DNA of 64,000 nt from Lineus longissimus (Eukaryota; Nemertea; Pilidiophora; Heteronemertea; Lineidae). A program made the position numbers and the translations under genes. The DNA is taken from the NCBI RefSeq assembly GCF_910592395.1, contig NC_088319.1:2668001-2732000 (forward strand), in the 5' to 3' direction. This document shows, one piece after another, positions 45,648-57,880 of the stretch (position 1 is the first letter of the stretch; the number at the start of each line of letters is the position of its first letter). Below the pieces are notes generated by a model. That model worked only from the letters and a program-made list of their open reading frames with translations. It did not search any database and was not told the DNA's origin.

Positions 45648-46452
45648 TAGAGATAATATATACTTGTTCACAAAACTGAATAAGATCTTAACGATCTCAT
45701 ACATAACTTATCTCGATTTTGGCCCGTGAGAGCCTCTATAATTGATTCCTGTCGCATGCAGTTACCTGCGATGACCACCGTAAACATGGTAAATGAGTGA
45801 GTTTTGTCACATGCAATCATGATCACCGGTCGTAGTGACAAAAAGCACTAGTCTGCTTTAGGTTCAATGATCTGGATCACAAATAGCTACGTAACTACAT
45901 TTTGTATATATCAACATGCGCATGGGGTCTGATTCTAATCTGCGATATCGATTTTCAATGCACTCGACGTCAAAATATAAAGGTTTTCTTTAATGATTCA
46001 ATTTAATCAAATGCAATTATTGACGCTGGTTGTGTTGTTATTCATTAAACGTTGTCTTGTTAAAGCTACAGTTATCGTGTCATGAGGATCTATTGCATCG
46101 ATTGTGTCTGTTGCAGCAGAACTAGGAGGTGACTAAGAATGCTATTTTCGGCCTTTTTCCTGATCAGTGTCGTAGCGGAGCCAGTCTGATGATGTGGGGA
46201 AAAATATTTCTTTCTGTCATCATGCCGACTGTTTTCCGCGACAACAGAGAGTCACAACAGCAGCTCCGGCTCTATAGAGGCGCGGATCAGGAATTAAAGA
46301 GGCTAATTGTGCTTCGGAATAGGATCCAAGGCTTAGGGTCTATATTGAGATACCAATACCATTTACCTTGTTGCAAAAATTTCGTCGAAACCCGCGCCGG
46401 TTTTCAAATCTAAAATACCTTTTTTCAGTATTCAAAATTTGTGAGATTAATA
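45648..46452. other. Class B head, first part, U6
   Basis: Counterpart of 8650-9460. A 94-codon frame at 46129-46413 is not open in U2, so it is not taken as a gene. Confidence 0.5.
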
Positions 46453-46584
46453 TATTTTGGAATTGATTTACTTTTGGCAAGCTATTGACCAAACAAAGCC
46501 GGATATGCCAAATAATTCTTTTCGCATGGTAAATGTGTGTTTTTACCTTTGATATATGTTGTTATGAATCACGTGTACGCTCTA

Positions 46585-46672
46585 CAGGCTGGCCCTGAAT
46601 TATTTTCCTTTGGACAATAGAATTCTATTGTGTATCCATTGTGTGAAGGAAAATAATTTTTGGGCCACCCTG
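46585..46672. mobile_element. 88 bp mariner-type MITE, U6
   Basis: Same insertion in the other class B head. Here the right end is GGGCCACCCTG, closer to the left end's complement. Confidence 0.8.
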
Positions 46673-47392
46673 TATAAAACGTCCTCGGTTTCAGCAGATG
46701 TGTCTGGCATTTTACCGACGAATGTTTGGGGTCAGCGCTGACTGCAGTCTTAGCGTATTTAATTTGTACACAAATGCATTCGAGATATTCATGTACGCAC
46801 GTGCCATGCAAAATGCTGCATTTTGACATAACCAGGAGGCCATTGTTTGAGTTTCAAAAAACTCTCAGTTCCGTAAAAAGAGAAAGAGGCCAAATATGAT
46901 TTGTGACACTAATTGAATGCCACTTCAACAATCAAATCGTCATTGATCCATTCCCGAAATATGCTTCTTTCAGAAAATTTCGCGTTCAGGAAGTTTACAC
47001 AAATTTCGCGAGTAGGTCATGATCGCGAAAACATTCAGCCGCGAAAATCCTTTCCTTTTCAGCAAGAATTCCATGTCATTGTTGCCATAATTGCATTGCA
47101 TCCAGCTACAGGCCCTATTTCGATCGAGGTGATTAAAGAGACTGCGTATATAGTGTACCCTTCGCAATTAGCACGTATCGTAATGACTCCTAAAAACCTC
47201 TAATTCCACACGTCTTGAATAGTGCCCAAGAATCTTTGGTCCCGGGTGCACCTTAATTTGGGTGTCCTTAACAGCAATAAGGTTCCTTATGTACACCCAG
47301 TTTGAAATTCGCACCGATTAAAAACCGGTTGAAAATGGTATGTTTGTCTTGAATTGAAGCAAATCTGAACATTTGCTCTATTTCCCCCTTAA

Positions 47393-47472
47393 AATCTTAC
47401 GAGTTCAGTCAATTCTTTGATATGGAGAGCTATGTTCAACGATATTCAGATGTGTGTTGCCTTTTTCACCAC
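47393..47472 (+). pseudogene. Fragment of PAN exon in class B head, U6
   Basis: Same ~80 bp exon fragment as in U2, with a few private substitutions. Sharing by both class B heads shows it predates their separation. Confidence 0.7.
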
Positions 47473-47568
47473 ATAAAATACACTAAAAGCCTATAGAATT
47501 TGTTCATCTTATAGTATATAGGTTGTCATTTACAAACCCTATACAGATGCTATAAAGGTTTAAATTCT

Positions 47569-47575
47569 ATATAGC
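47569..47575 (+). promoter_or_regulatory. TATATAG box upstream of PAN frame, U6
   Basis: 138 bp before the ATG at 47707, in a class B head. Confidence 0.3.
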
Positions 47576-47706
47576 CTTTGGACCATTTTCTTTAAAGATT
47601 TGCAACAGAGAGTTTTGTCTGTGGCATTAATTTGCGATAACACCATCAATATCTTGAGAAAGAAGGTCGTCAAGAATTCTAAATGTTGAGTTCGTAAACC
47701 CTGTGA

Positions 47707-48093
47707 ATGCAGTTCATAACTATATGGGAGTTATTGCTGGTCCTAACCAACATGGACAGAGCTCTAGCAAGTTTAGTGTTTTCCTCATTTCAATTCATGA
47801 CAATGGACATTAACGGAACTGATAGCAATTTAACTTTCGCAATTGTACGAATTCAGTCAATTCTTCGATGTGGTATGGCATGCTCGAATATTCAGATGTG
47901 CGTTGCCTTTTTCACCACCCCCAAGAACGGCCATGACGGCCATGATCAAACGGAAACCTGCCATCTTCACAAGAATGCTGCTACCAAGGACTGGACTTGC
48001 AGAGACGGGAAAACAGGACATCGGCTTTGGAAAAAGCAGGTAGCCAATATTTCGGTTTTTATATTCGCAACCTATTTTGCAATAAAGACATAA
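47707..48093 (+). CDS. Secreted PAN/apple-like protein or first exon, copy 6
   Basis: Intact frame under a class B head, yet its residues 36-45 are the class A type, unlike copy 2, so the exon and the head have different histories. Specific changes are I4, V47 and I49. It has the most silent changes of the set (codons 2, 13 and 46). Exon end at 48039. A partial duplicate of this exon lies upstream at 47393. Confidence 0.6.
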   Translation: MQFITIWELLLVLTNMDRALASLVFSSFQFMTMDINGTDSNLTFAIVRIQSILRCGMACSNIQMCVAFFTTPKNGHDGHDQTETCHLHKNAATKDWTCRDGKTGHRLWKKQVANISVFIFATYFAIKT

Positions 48094-49440
48094 TTTGCTG
48101 TTGTTGCGTGCGCAACCGGTTAGACACTAGGACGGCGTTGCTTGCCCTACTGACAAGCTCGCACTGGACTGTTTGATATCGGAATTTCGTTAGTCCTAGA
48201 CTGGTTGCCTACCAGGGCTAAAGAAGCCATATTTAGTATATTTAGTGTGTTGGGTTTATTTACAGCTAGTATGAATTACTCGTTCTATGGAACGATCTCC
48301 ATCATCCGCGCATTGCGCCCATAATTGTTAGAACTCAAATTTTGTTCAACGACGTTAACTGGTCGCCCGAGACTGGAATATGCAACTTTATGCAGCTGTT
48401 GAAACAAAAACCTAATTCTCGTGCGAATGCATGGCGTATAGTCAACTGAGGAATAAGGTGTACACCTACACTTCAACTTTGAGGGTAAATTATGGTCGTC
48501 TGATGATTACTTCGATTCAACTGAACTGGTAAACATTTTTCACAAATATATGATAAATTACGTGAAACTGCACAATACTACTTTCAAATTCAGACCGACC
48601 TCTGCTTTAGGCGTACCTGTCTATAATGAAGTCGTATTTTAAGTCGTGCACTGCAATTTGGATAACCACTTCGTTGTAGCCATCTTATGCACTGATCCAA
48701 TTTGATATTATAAACATTACTGTAAAAATCCAGATGGAATGGCACAATGAAAACGTTCGTCGATTAACTGAATATTAGATAACCGTACGTAATTCAATAT
48801 CGGAGATGAGGTCGGAGTGGGACTCGGAGTGGGACTCGGAACGGGCCAAGGCTCAGATTTAGCGGAATCTGCAATAAACATTTAAAAAGTTCTATTAGTA
48901 TCGATTTGCTGAAACCCATATATTTATCGACTTCGGAAAAAAAACAACCAACATGCATGACAAAATGATCTGCATTATTCTTCTCGGACCATTTCCACAT
49001 CGGCTGTGGTGGGGAGAAGGCCAAACGTAGCAATTTTTACAAATAATTATCATATACATATTCTATAGCGATCTTTTCATGTGCATTGTTTTTGGGTGTT
49101 TCCGCTCAATTTTACCATATTTCCCAGTTTTCCGCAGTTTTCGTAGATTCCGCTTAATTGCCCTGGCCGTCAGGATGATTTTCAGAGTGGCGCTCATTGT
49201 TGCCAACCTGTCTATAATATATACAGGGTATACCAAAAATGCTGTATCCACCTATACGTTAATAATGGGTTTGTATAAACAAGATGAGCGCATTACTTAT
49301 GAAGATTGTCTAATCAACAGAGAGAGACAGCGTTCCATCTCTCCCACAATGTAATGTATTAAAACCTAATTTCAACAATTTCATCCACTTCATTTAAAGA
49401 TGTCATATCTTAACTTTTAACCGCCACGCCGAACTAGCAG

Positions 49441-50544
49441 AGGGGCACCTATCGGTCGTACCGTGATGTAAGGATCTATGGCCAGTTCCCACCGTGGGCG
49501 GCATCGGTATTTTACCACACTGGGCTAAGTGTCATAGTCACAGTGGCTCTTTTTCATTACTCCTTGAGTACTTATCGTAACGTCTACGTCTACAGCCAAG
49601 ATGATATAAGCGGAGATTTTAAACTGATGTATCATTTTCATTTTAACGAGCTCGCATTCATTGCTGGCGAATATGGCAATGATGTCATAGGTGTTAGCAC
49701 TCGTCGTGGACGGAAATCTGTCTCTGAAAAGTTTCGAGCATTTCAATTCGATTTGATTGAAAGTAGCAATTGCCGAGAGTTGATTCTACCGTATGGTGAA
49801 CTTGAGAAAAGCCTCGGTCCAAAGAATTCGAGGTTCAAATATTTCAAAATGGTTTCATGTGGTGAGAATGTTTTCTTGGAGTTGACCTTTCGATGCAAAT
49901 TTCAGCAGCACAAAAACAGGGAAAAAGACTTGTTTATGTCTTGGTTAAATTGGTATAAAATAGTAAACATAGGGTTTGTTCTTAAACTTCGGTATGTTAA
50001 AAGCCTAAAAGAGATAAATTACTCTCTTGTGCCTGAAGCCGAAAGTGCTTTATTATCTGATATGGATAACATCATGTTAGAGGATATCCGATGTGATTTG
50101 AATGGTTATCTCTATAAATCATCATCCAGAACACACTCCATCACCATCTTAGAAAAACCGTACGAGTATAATAAATCCACGTCGATTATCTTACGTGATG
50201 ATTTGTTCAGAAAATTGGGAGACTCCGCAATTCTGTCTTTGCTAAGATCACATAATGTCGTCGTTGAGGTTCATCGGGCGAAGTTCGTTACCATATTTTT
50301 AAGTAAGAGTCCTAAGGAGAGCTTTAGGCTGAATCCTAAGAATCACGCTCTATTTCTGTTTAGGTTGCAATTGGGGTCATGCCTGGATGAATCCGAGGTG
50401 GAAGCTAAGAATACGTTATTGATGACCTTACGTGACCCTTTTGTCTCCAACCATTGGTTAATAGTCGGTGCGAATAAAAGATTATTTGCCTGGCCAAAAT
50501 TCGATACTGGTAAGCAAATGACCGCAAAGGTATTTACTCTGTAA
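49441..50544 (+). CDS. Long open frame of unknown family, copy 6 (GTG at the usual Met)
   Basis: Full-length open frame with GTG at 49543. It is the only copy strongly altered in the C-terminal half: S195, L222, R235, H237, S256, L270, S279, K312 and D321. Four of these remove or add charge. Residues 73 and 91 are E and L as in copies 1 and 7, while M29/A38/F39 match copies 3 and 4, a clear mosaic. All five common Cys are kept. Confidence 0.6.
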   Translation, partial: RGTYRSYRDVRIYGQFPPWAASVFYHTGLSVIVTVALFHYSLSTYRNVYVYSQDDISGDFKLMYHFHFNELAFIAGEYGNDVIGVSTRRGRKSVSEKFRAFQFDLIESSNCRELILPYGELEKSLGPKNSRFKYFKMVSCGENVFLELTFRCKFQQHKNREKDLFMSWLNWYKIVNIGFVLKLRYVKSLKEINYSLVPEAESALLSDMDNIMLEDIRCDLNGYLYKSSSRTHSITILEKPYEYNKSTSIILRDDLFRKLGDSAILSLLRSHNVVVEVHRAKFVTIFLSKSPKESFRLNPKNHALFLFRLQLGSCLDESEVEAKNTLLMTLRDPFVSNHWLIVGANKRLFAWPKFDTGKQMTAKVFTL

Positions 50545-50944
50545 CAAAGTACTCGTGTGGACTTATATTGTTTATAAAGCTGAGCTGCACGAACAAATCT
50601 CACAGTAGCTGATTAAGAAACTAAGATGAGACGGATACGGCACAGCTATGGATGCAATATTTCTGACTGCTGCTATGTCTAATAATTCACTACTAACGTT
50701 CATTTTTCGGAATTTGCGCACTAGAATCTTTGTCTAAATCCTTATATCTACTATATATTATAGTAATGAAACACAGCCTTGGGCAGCCGGTGTCATATTA
50801 TAGTTGACCAGGTTTAGGAGCATTGGTTAGGCAAGAGTCTTTAGATAAAAAAATTGGAAGACTCTCAGACTGGTTGAAAGACTCTGGTCAGGCAAATCCC
50901 AAGGATACTAAGTAATCTTGTTCTGAGCAACACCACTATCTTTT

Positions 50945-51084
50945 AATAAATGTGATGTGGTCACATTCCGGAGTTCAACTAAGTGTCCTTGGTCAGAACG
51001 ATATGAAAACACTATGAGCAAGTCGATGACTCTCATTTGAATGACGGTCGCCGTATTTGAAAGATCATCTTTCAAATGAGAGTC
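50945..51084 (+). terminator. PolyA signal and GACTC stem-loop, U6
   Basis: The first AATAAA is changed to GATAAA here, leaving only the one at 50945-50950. Long stem intact at 51028-51084. Confidence 0.3.
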
Positions 51085-51349
51085 TGGAAAGAGTCAGTTC
51101 GAACACTAAACTGTTATTGCAATACAACGCAATAGTTTGAAATTGAAAGTGAAAGAAAGCGTTATTCGGAGGTTTCAGCTTGCATCTTCTTTTATTGACG
51201 GTCATGGCCTCTATGGACCATATAATACAATCCATCAGAATACAATACGGCCGGAGACCTTTTCCAGGGGGACATTTTCCACTTCTACACTGGATTGTGT
51301 GACCCAGTTCAATTTTGTCATCGATCAATTGAGTTCACCATCGCGTTGC

Positions 51350-51563
51350 AAAGATATCTGGTCGATCATCTTCATCGAATCGGAGTTTACGTCCTCATTT
51401 CAAAGATGTCTGGTCGCCGTCGTCACCGAGTTGGAGTTCATGCTCACGTTCGTGTTTCAACGATCGCTGGTCGAGTGCAGTCACCGAGTCGGAGCTTTTG
51501 ACCACGTTTCAACGATCTCAGGTTGATTATCGTCACCGAGTCGGAGTTCATGCAAATCTTTTG
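51350..51563. repeat. ~52 bp minisatellite, U6
   Basis: Four units, same as U1. Confidence 0.65.
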
Positions 51564-52350
51564 ATCGTTGTGTTTGTATCTTTTATGTCTATTTTAGACT
51601 ACTTCTCAATGTTGGCTAGATGCATGATTTGCTGTAATGTTATCATTAATCCTGTGGTTCTGGTCATCATTTAATCGCGAGGCTTACAAGCGTCCTGGGA
51701 TCACTTGATGAGCATGAATAATTGGTGAGATAGAAGACATTTGCCAGTAAGTTGAAGTGTGATTTAGATTCGATCGAAGCCTTTCGACGTCCGCGTTCAT
51801 TCATGTATATATGGTCAGGTCAGCTAGCGTATGTTATCTCATGCAATTACTCCATTCCCGATTGAGGGTCCCATGGAATCGCAACGTTTAGCTCCACTCT
51901 GCTCATTGTATTTTTTAAAATTGTATGGCTTGCGATTCTGTCAGGTCCGGCCAATGGAGACCAGTTTGCCACTGGCAAACTTGTAGACCAGTGCAACCTG
52001 CTCGGGGTCGGACAATCGGCGACTAAACCGGTATCCCAACCAGAGTCTTTGACTTTGGTGGTGAGGGTGGCCAGACACCCAGATGGAACTAAAACCAATA
52101 TTCATCTTAAGAGCTGATGAGCTCATCGTCGAAACCTTGGCCATCTATCGACTCCTTGAGAGGAGATGGGCTCTGCAAGGAGTTACCCAGCCCGTGAATC
52201 AACATAGCAAGGAAAACAACGAAATCCATAGCGGATCGGATGCGTCCCGGGTTATGAACTTTCGCGCCTACCACAAGCCAGGGTGGAGGTGATAAATGTG
52301 CAACTGGCATCCAGACACCCATAATCTGCCTACGGCGACAGAACATCGTT

Positions 52351-53382
52351 ATCGGAAAATGTCATGTGCGGACCCTGAATGTCAGCTGCGGACAAGGTCG
52401 TACAGCTCGAGTATGAACTCCAGCGGTACAGGTGAAATACTGTTTGTCTGGCTGTGGCCAGGCTCACTGGTACAGGTGAGATGACAAAAGCTGATGGACA
52501 CAGACTCTTCTTGAGTGGTCAACATTCCTAGTGTGCGGGTATGGAACGGCAGGCTTGGTTCATAAGGACACTTTTCCAGCAGTTCTAAAATCAACTAATT
52601 GGTAGCTCCTATTGCACCAACTGTGAAATTACTAAAAACTAACCAATTATTATTAGTTGTTCCAACTAAAAAGGATAGTAAAATTACGATTAAAATGGTT
52701 AAGAATTACCATAGTTAAAACAACTAATTTCGCAGTCAGTATAAAAGCAACTACATGTACCAGAGTAGCAAAACATAACTATAATTAGTTACTTTTACTA
52801 CGTGTATTTAATTTTAAATGGAGTACTGACCAGTCTCCAACCGTATGATGACTGTGAGGATCAGCGCAAAACCATTCAACCTGTCAGTTGTCCAGATTTA
52901 CGCTCCAACAAGCTATAGATCCGAGGACAGGATTAATGGCTTTTACGACGATTTCATGGCTACTATGCAGTCTCTCCCAAAACAGGACATAATTCTGGTA
53001 GTAGGGGGCTGTAACGCAAAAATCGGCACCGACGCCTAGGACCAATTGAAAGGCAACGTCGGGAGATTGTGCTCAGGATAACAAACAAGAGGGCCCTCCG
53101 AATAATTGAATTTGCTAGATTCCACGAACTCGCCATAGCCAACACCTTCCAGCCTCAAAAACTCAGTCGAAAGACAACCTCTGGCATTCTCCTAGTGGTA
53201 GGTAACACACACGACAAGATAGGCTACATTATGGTTACGAAAAGGTTCATGAGCAGCATCAACATGGCTAAGACCATGATCTATCCAGGAGCAGATGTTG
53301 GATTTGACCATGAGCCTGTCCTTTAAAATGGCGCTTTTACTAACCTCATGACAAGCTACAATCCACGCCCAAGTTGTCCCTT
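52351..53382 (+). pseudogene. RTE-type endonuclease fossil, U6
   Basis: Same composition and stops as U3, with the MITE at 52593. Confidence 0.7.
52593..52826. mobile_element. MITE-like insertion inside endonuclease fossil, U6
   Basis: Same insertion point as the other units. Confidence 0.6.
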
Positions 53383-55036
53383 GAGACTGATATTTCTGCT
53401 CCAAAGGCTGAATTTCAAATTGTAATTGCTTGATAAATGCCAACCCGCTCTAAATTCTTTTTACGTTTAATCATAATTATCATGCCAGTGAACAACTTGA
53501 TTATAGGTATCTCATAAAATATAACCCATACTAGTCCGGCAAGTCAGGAATGCAAACAGGATGATAAAAGTAGGAAACAGGTTAAGAAGTTTCTATGCTA
53601 TTCCCGATTAAACAACTGATAAAATGATAGAGATAATATACTAGTATTGTACGGTCCTTTATTACGAGCTACACTGTACATTCCTAAGAGGATTCTTGCC
53701 AGATTCCTAATATAGTTAAGATCTAAACTAAGAAATCTTGCAACGAAATGTACATGCACTCGTTCACAAAATTGAATAATATCTATAAAATCTTATACAA
53801 ATTTTAATTCTGGATTTTGGCCGGGGAGATCAGAGCCGCGATAATCGATTCCTGTCCCATGCAAGGACCTACGATGACCACCGTAAACATGGTAAACGAG
53901 CAATTTTTGTAGCATGCAATCATGATCACAGGTCGTAGTGACAAAAAGCATAAGTCTACTTTAGGTTCAAGGATCAGGATCACAAATAGCTACGTAACTA
54001 CATTTTTTATATGTGAACATGCGTATGGGGTCGGATTCTATTCCACGATATCCATTTTCAAAGCAATCGATGTCAAAATAAGTTTATGCACTGTTTTCTT
54101 TCAATCAATTTTCACTAATACAGTTATTGACGCTGGTTGTGTTGTTATTGATTAAACGTTGTCTTATTAAAGCCACAGTTATCTTGCTGATATCAGGCTC
54201 TATTGCATCGGTTGTGTCTGTCGCAGCAGAACTAGGGACACAAGATCAGAGAGGTGACTTAACATGCTATTTTCGAAATTCACCATTTCCTGATCAGCGC
54301 CTCTTGTAGCGGAGCTCAGAGACGTAGACGCTGACGTCCTCACTTACGTCCTCACTTACTTAAGAGATTTACTTTTGGCGAACTATTGACCAAACGAAGC
54401 TTGATATGCCTAATTATTATTTCCGCATGGTAAATGTGTGCTTTTACCTTTGATGTGTTGTTGTGAATTACGTGTACGCTCTATTAAACGTCCTTGGTTT
54501 CAGTTGATGTGTCTGGCATTTGACCGACGAATGTTTGGGGTCAGCGCTGACAGCAGTGTTAAAGTATGTTATTTGTACACAAATGCATTTGAGATATACA
54601 TGTACGCTCGTGCCATGCAAAATTCTGCATTTTAACATATCCCAGGAGGCTGTTGGTTGAGTTTCCAAAAACTCTCAGTTCCGCAAACAGAAAGAGGCTA
54701 ACTATGATTTGTGATAGCAATGTATTTCAGAATGTCCCTTCGATAATCAAATCGTCATTGATCCATTGTCGAAATATGCTTGTTTTAACAGAAAATTTCG
54801 CGTTTAGGAGGTTTTCACAAATTTGGCGAGTAGGTCATGATCGCGAAAGCATTCTGCCGCGAAAATCCTTTCCTTTTCGGCAAGAATTCCATGTCATTGT
54901 TGGCATTGCATCCAGCTACAGGCCTTACTGCGATCGAAGTGTTTAAAGAGACTGCGTTTACAGTGTGCCCTTCGAAATTAGCACGTATCGTAATGACTCC
55001 TAATAACCACAAATTCCACATGTCTTGAATAGTGCC

Positions 55037-55609
55037 CACCCAGGACCAATCTTGGTGTACCTTAACTTCACTTAAATATCCGTATGTGCACCCAGTGTGA
55101 AATTCGCGTCGATTAAAAACCTGTGTCTAAGGTTGAAAATGGTATGTTTGTCTTGTAGCAAATCACAAAATCTCTTGTCGAACATTTGCTCTATTTTTCG
55201 CTTAAAAAGTGTATAAATATACATGTATGACAGATGGTGGTGAGAAATAAAGAAAAAGTATTTTTAAGAACATAATACTATTTACTATGTCATTAGGTAT
55301 GCTGTATGAGATGATTCCCCCATCCATACATACATCCGTTCATAGCACACGTGTGCGCAATGACCCCTAGATCCTGCCACTGATGTCGAACTGACATTTT
55401 GACACCTCGTTTACAGTTAGTGTTCAGCAAAATTACGGATGTAGAGCAAAAGCACGCGTACCCCACATCGGACACAGGTTTTTTAATCGGCGCGTATTTC
55501 AATCTGTTTGCACATAATGATCCTTTTAAAGCAGCACCCAGGAGCATCCTGGGTGCGGTGCTGTTAAGGTACACCCAGCTTGGTCCTTGGTACACCTAAG
55601 GTGCACCCA
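55037..55609. mobile_element. Foldback-type element, U7 (left end trimmed)
   Basis: Copy of the inverted-arm element with the trimmed left end. The right arm hairpin GCACCCAGGA-gca-TCCTGGGTGC is intact. Confidence 0.55.
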
Positions 55610-56018
55610 TGACGACATTTGCCCTTTTGACGACACTGACTGTATTGCATGTGTTAGGTCGACTGAAATATTGTGAAGGATAGACACCTACATGTAGATG
55701 TAGGTGACACTAGTTAATTTGTTTTAGCTATATCGCGTATTCAAAAATGAAAGAAACAATCACATGCAAAAAAATTTCTGAAGAAAATCTGTTGAGAAAC
55801 CCATTACCTTTACAGTATTCTAAACGGATTTTGATAGGTGCTATATAGGTTTTTCATGTATGATTTAAAAAGTTATTTTAGTTATATAGAGTTTCTATGT
55901 TTATAAAATACATAGACTACACTGTATATACTATATAGATTTTTTTTCACATGGGATCTTATAGTTTATAGGTTGTCCTTTACAAACCCTATACAGGTGC
56001 TATACCGGTATAGATTTT

Positions 56019-56025
56019 ATATAGC
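56019..56025 (+). promoter_or_regulatory. TATATAG box upstream of PAN frame, U7
   Basis: 140 bp before the ATG at 56159, same context as U1. Confidence 0.3.
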
Positions 56026-56158
56026 CTTTTTTGGCCATTTTTGGCCATTTTCTTTAAATATTTGCTCCGGAGGATTTTGTCTGTGGTATAAGTTTGCAAT
56101 GACACCATCAATATCTCGAGAAAGCAGGTAATCCAATCAAGAATTATATTCCGTGTAA

Positions 56159-56545
56159 ATGCAATTCATGACTATATGGGAGTTATTGCTGGTCCTGACC
56201 AACATTGACAGAGCTCTAGCAAGTTTAGTGTTTTCCTCATTTCAATTCATGGCAATGGACATTAACGGAACTGATAGCAATTTAACTTTCGCAATCTTAC
56301 GAGTTCAGTCAATTCTTCGATGTGGTATGGCATGCTCGAATATTCAGATGTGCGTTGCCTTTTTCACCACCCCCCAGAACGGCCATGACCGCCATGATCA
56401 AACGGAAACCTGCCATCTTCACAAGGATGCTGCTACCAAGGACTGGACTTGCAGAGACGGGAAAACAGGGCATCGGCTTTGGAAAAAGCAGGTAGCCAAT
56501 ATTTCGGTTTTTATATTCGCAACCTATTTTGCAATAAAGACATAA
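56159..56545 (+). CDS. Secreted PAN/apple-like protein or first exon, copy 7
   Basis: Nearly identical to copy 1, differing at K89 and S116 only. The candidate donor ends the exon at 56491. This sequence is a fair stand-in for the family consensus in the N-terminal half. Confidence 0.6.
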   Translation: MQFMTIWELLLVLTNIDRALASLVFSSFQFMAMDINGTDSNLTFAILRVQSILRCGMACSNIQMCVAFFTTPQNGHDRHDQTETCHLHKDAATKDWTCRDGKTGHRLWKKQVANISVFIFATYFAIKT

Positions 56546-57880
56546 TTTGCTGTTGTTGCGTGCGCAGCCGGTCAGACACTAGGACGGCGCTGCTTGCCCT
56601 ACTGACAAGCTCGCACTGGACTGTGTGATATCGGAATTTCGTTAGTCCTAGACTGGTTGCCTACCAGGGCTGAAGAAGCCATATTTAGTATATTTAGTGT
56701 GTTGGGTTTATTTACAGCTAGTATGAATTACTCGTTCTATGGAACGATCTCCATCATCCGCGCATTGCGCCCATAATTGTTAAAACTCAAATTTTCTTCA
56801 ACGACGCTAACTGGTCGCCCGAGACTGGAATATGCAACTTTATGCAGCTGTTGAAACAAAAACCTAATTCTCGTGCGAATGCATGGCGTATAGTCAACTG
56901 AGGAATAAGGTGTACACCTACACTTCAACTTTGAGGGTAAATTATGGTCGTCTGATGATTACTTCGATTCAACTGAACTGGTAAACATTTTTCACAAATA
57001 TATGATAAATTACGTGAAACTGCACAATACTACTTTCAAATTCAGACCGACCTCTGCTTTAGGCGTACCTGTCTATAATGAAGTCGTATTTTAAGTCGTG
57101 CACTGCAATTTGGATAACCACTTCATTGTAGCCATCTTATACACTGATCCAATTTGATATTATAAACATTGCTGTAAAAATCCAGATGGAATGGCATAAT
57201 GAAAACGTTCGTCGATTAACTGAATATTAGATAACCGTACGTAATTCAATATCGGAGATGAAGTCGGAGTGGGACTCGGAACCGGACAAGGCTCCGATTT
57301 AGCGGAATCTGCAATAAACATTTGAAAAGTTCTATTAGTATCAATTTGCTGAAACCCATATATTTATCGACTTCGGAAAAAAAACAACCAACATGCATGA
57401 CAAAATGATCTGCATTATTCTTCTCGGACCATTTCCACATCGGCTGTGGTGGGGAGAAGGCCAAACGTAGCAATTTTTACAAATAATTATCATATACATA
57501 TTCTATAGCGATCTTTTCATGTGCATTGTTTTTGGGTGTTTCCGCTCAATTTTACCATATTTCCCAGTTTTCCGCAGTTTTCGTAGATTCCGCTTAATTG
57601 CCCTGGCCGTCAGGATGATTTTCAGAGTGGCGCTCATTGTTGCCAACCTGTCTATAATATATACAGGGTATACCAAAAAGGATGTATCCACCTATACGTA
57701 AATAATGGGTTTTTATAAACAGGATGAGCGCATTACTTATGAAGATTGTCTAATCAACAGAGAGAGACAGCCTTCCATCTCTCCCACAATGTAATGTATT
57801 AAAACCTTATTTCAACAATTTCATCCACTTCATTTAAAGCTGTCATATCTTAACTTTTAACCGCCACGCCGAACTAGCAG

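Larger units (their letters stand above)
45648..53743 (+). repeat. Tandem unit U6 (class B head)
   Basis: Complete unit of about 8.1 kb and the only other class B head. It shows the unoccupied TA site (46453-46454) corresponding to the pogo insertion in U2, so that insertion is younger than the split of the two class B heads, unless it was excised here. Confidence 0.9.

Noticed and set aside
46129-46413. 94-codon frame in the U6 class B head
   Set aside because: The matching region of U2 (9150-9430) does not keep it open, and it spans an inverted duplication.
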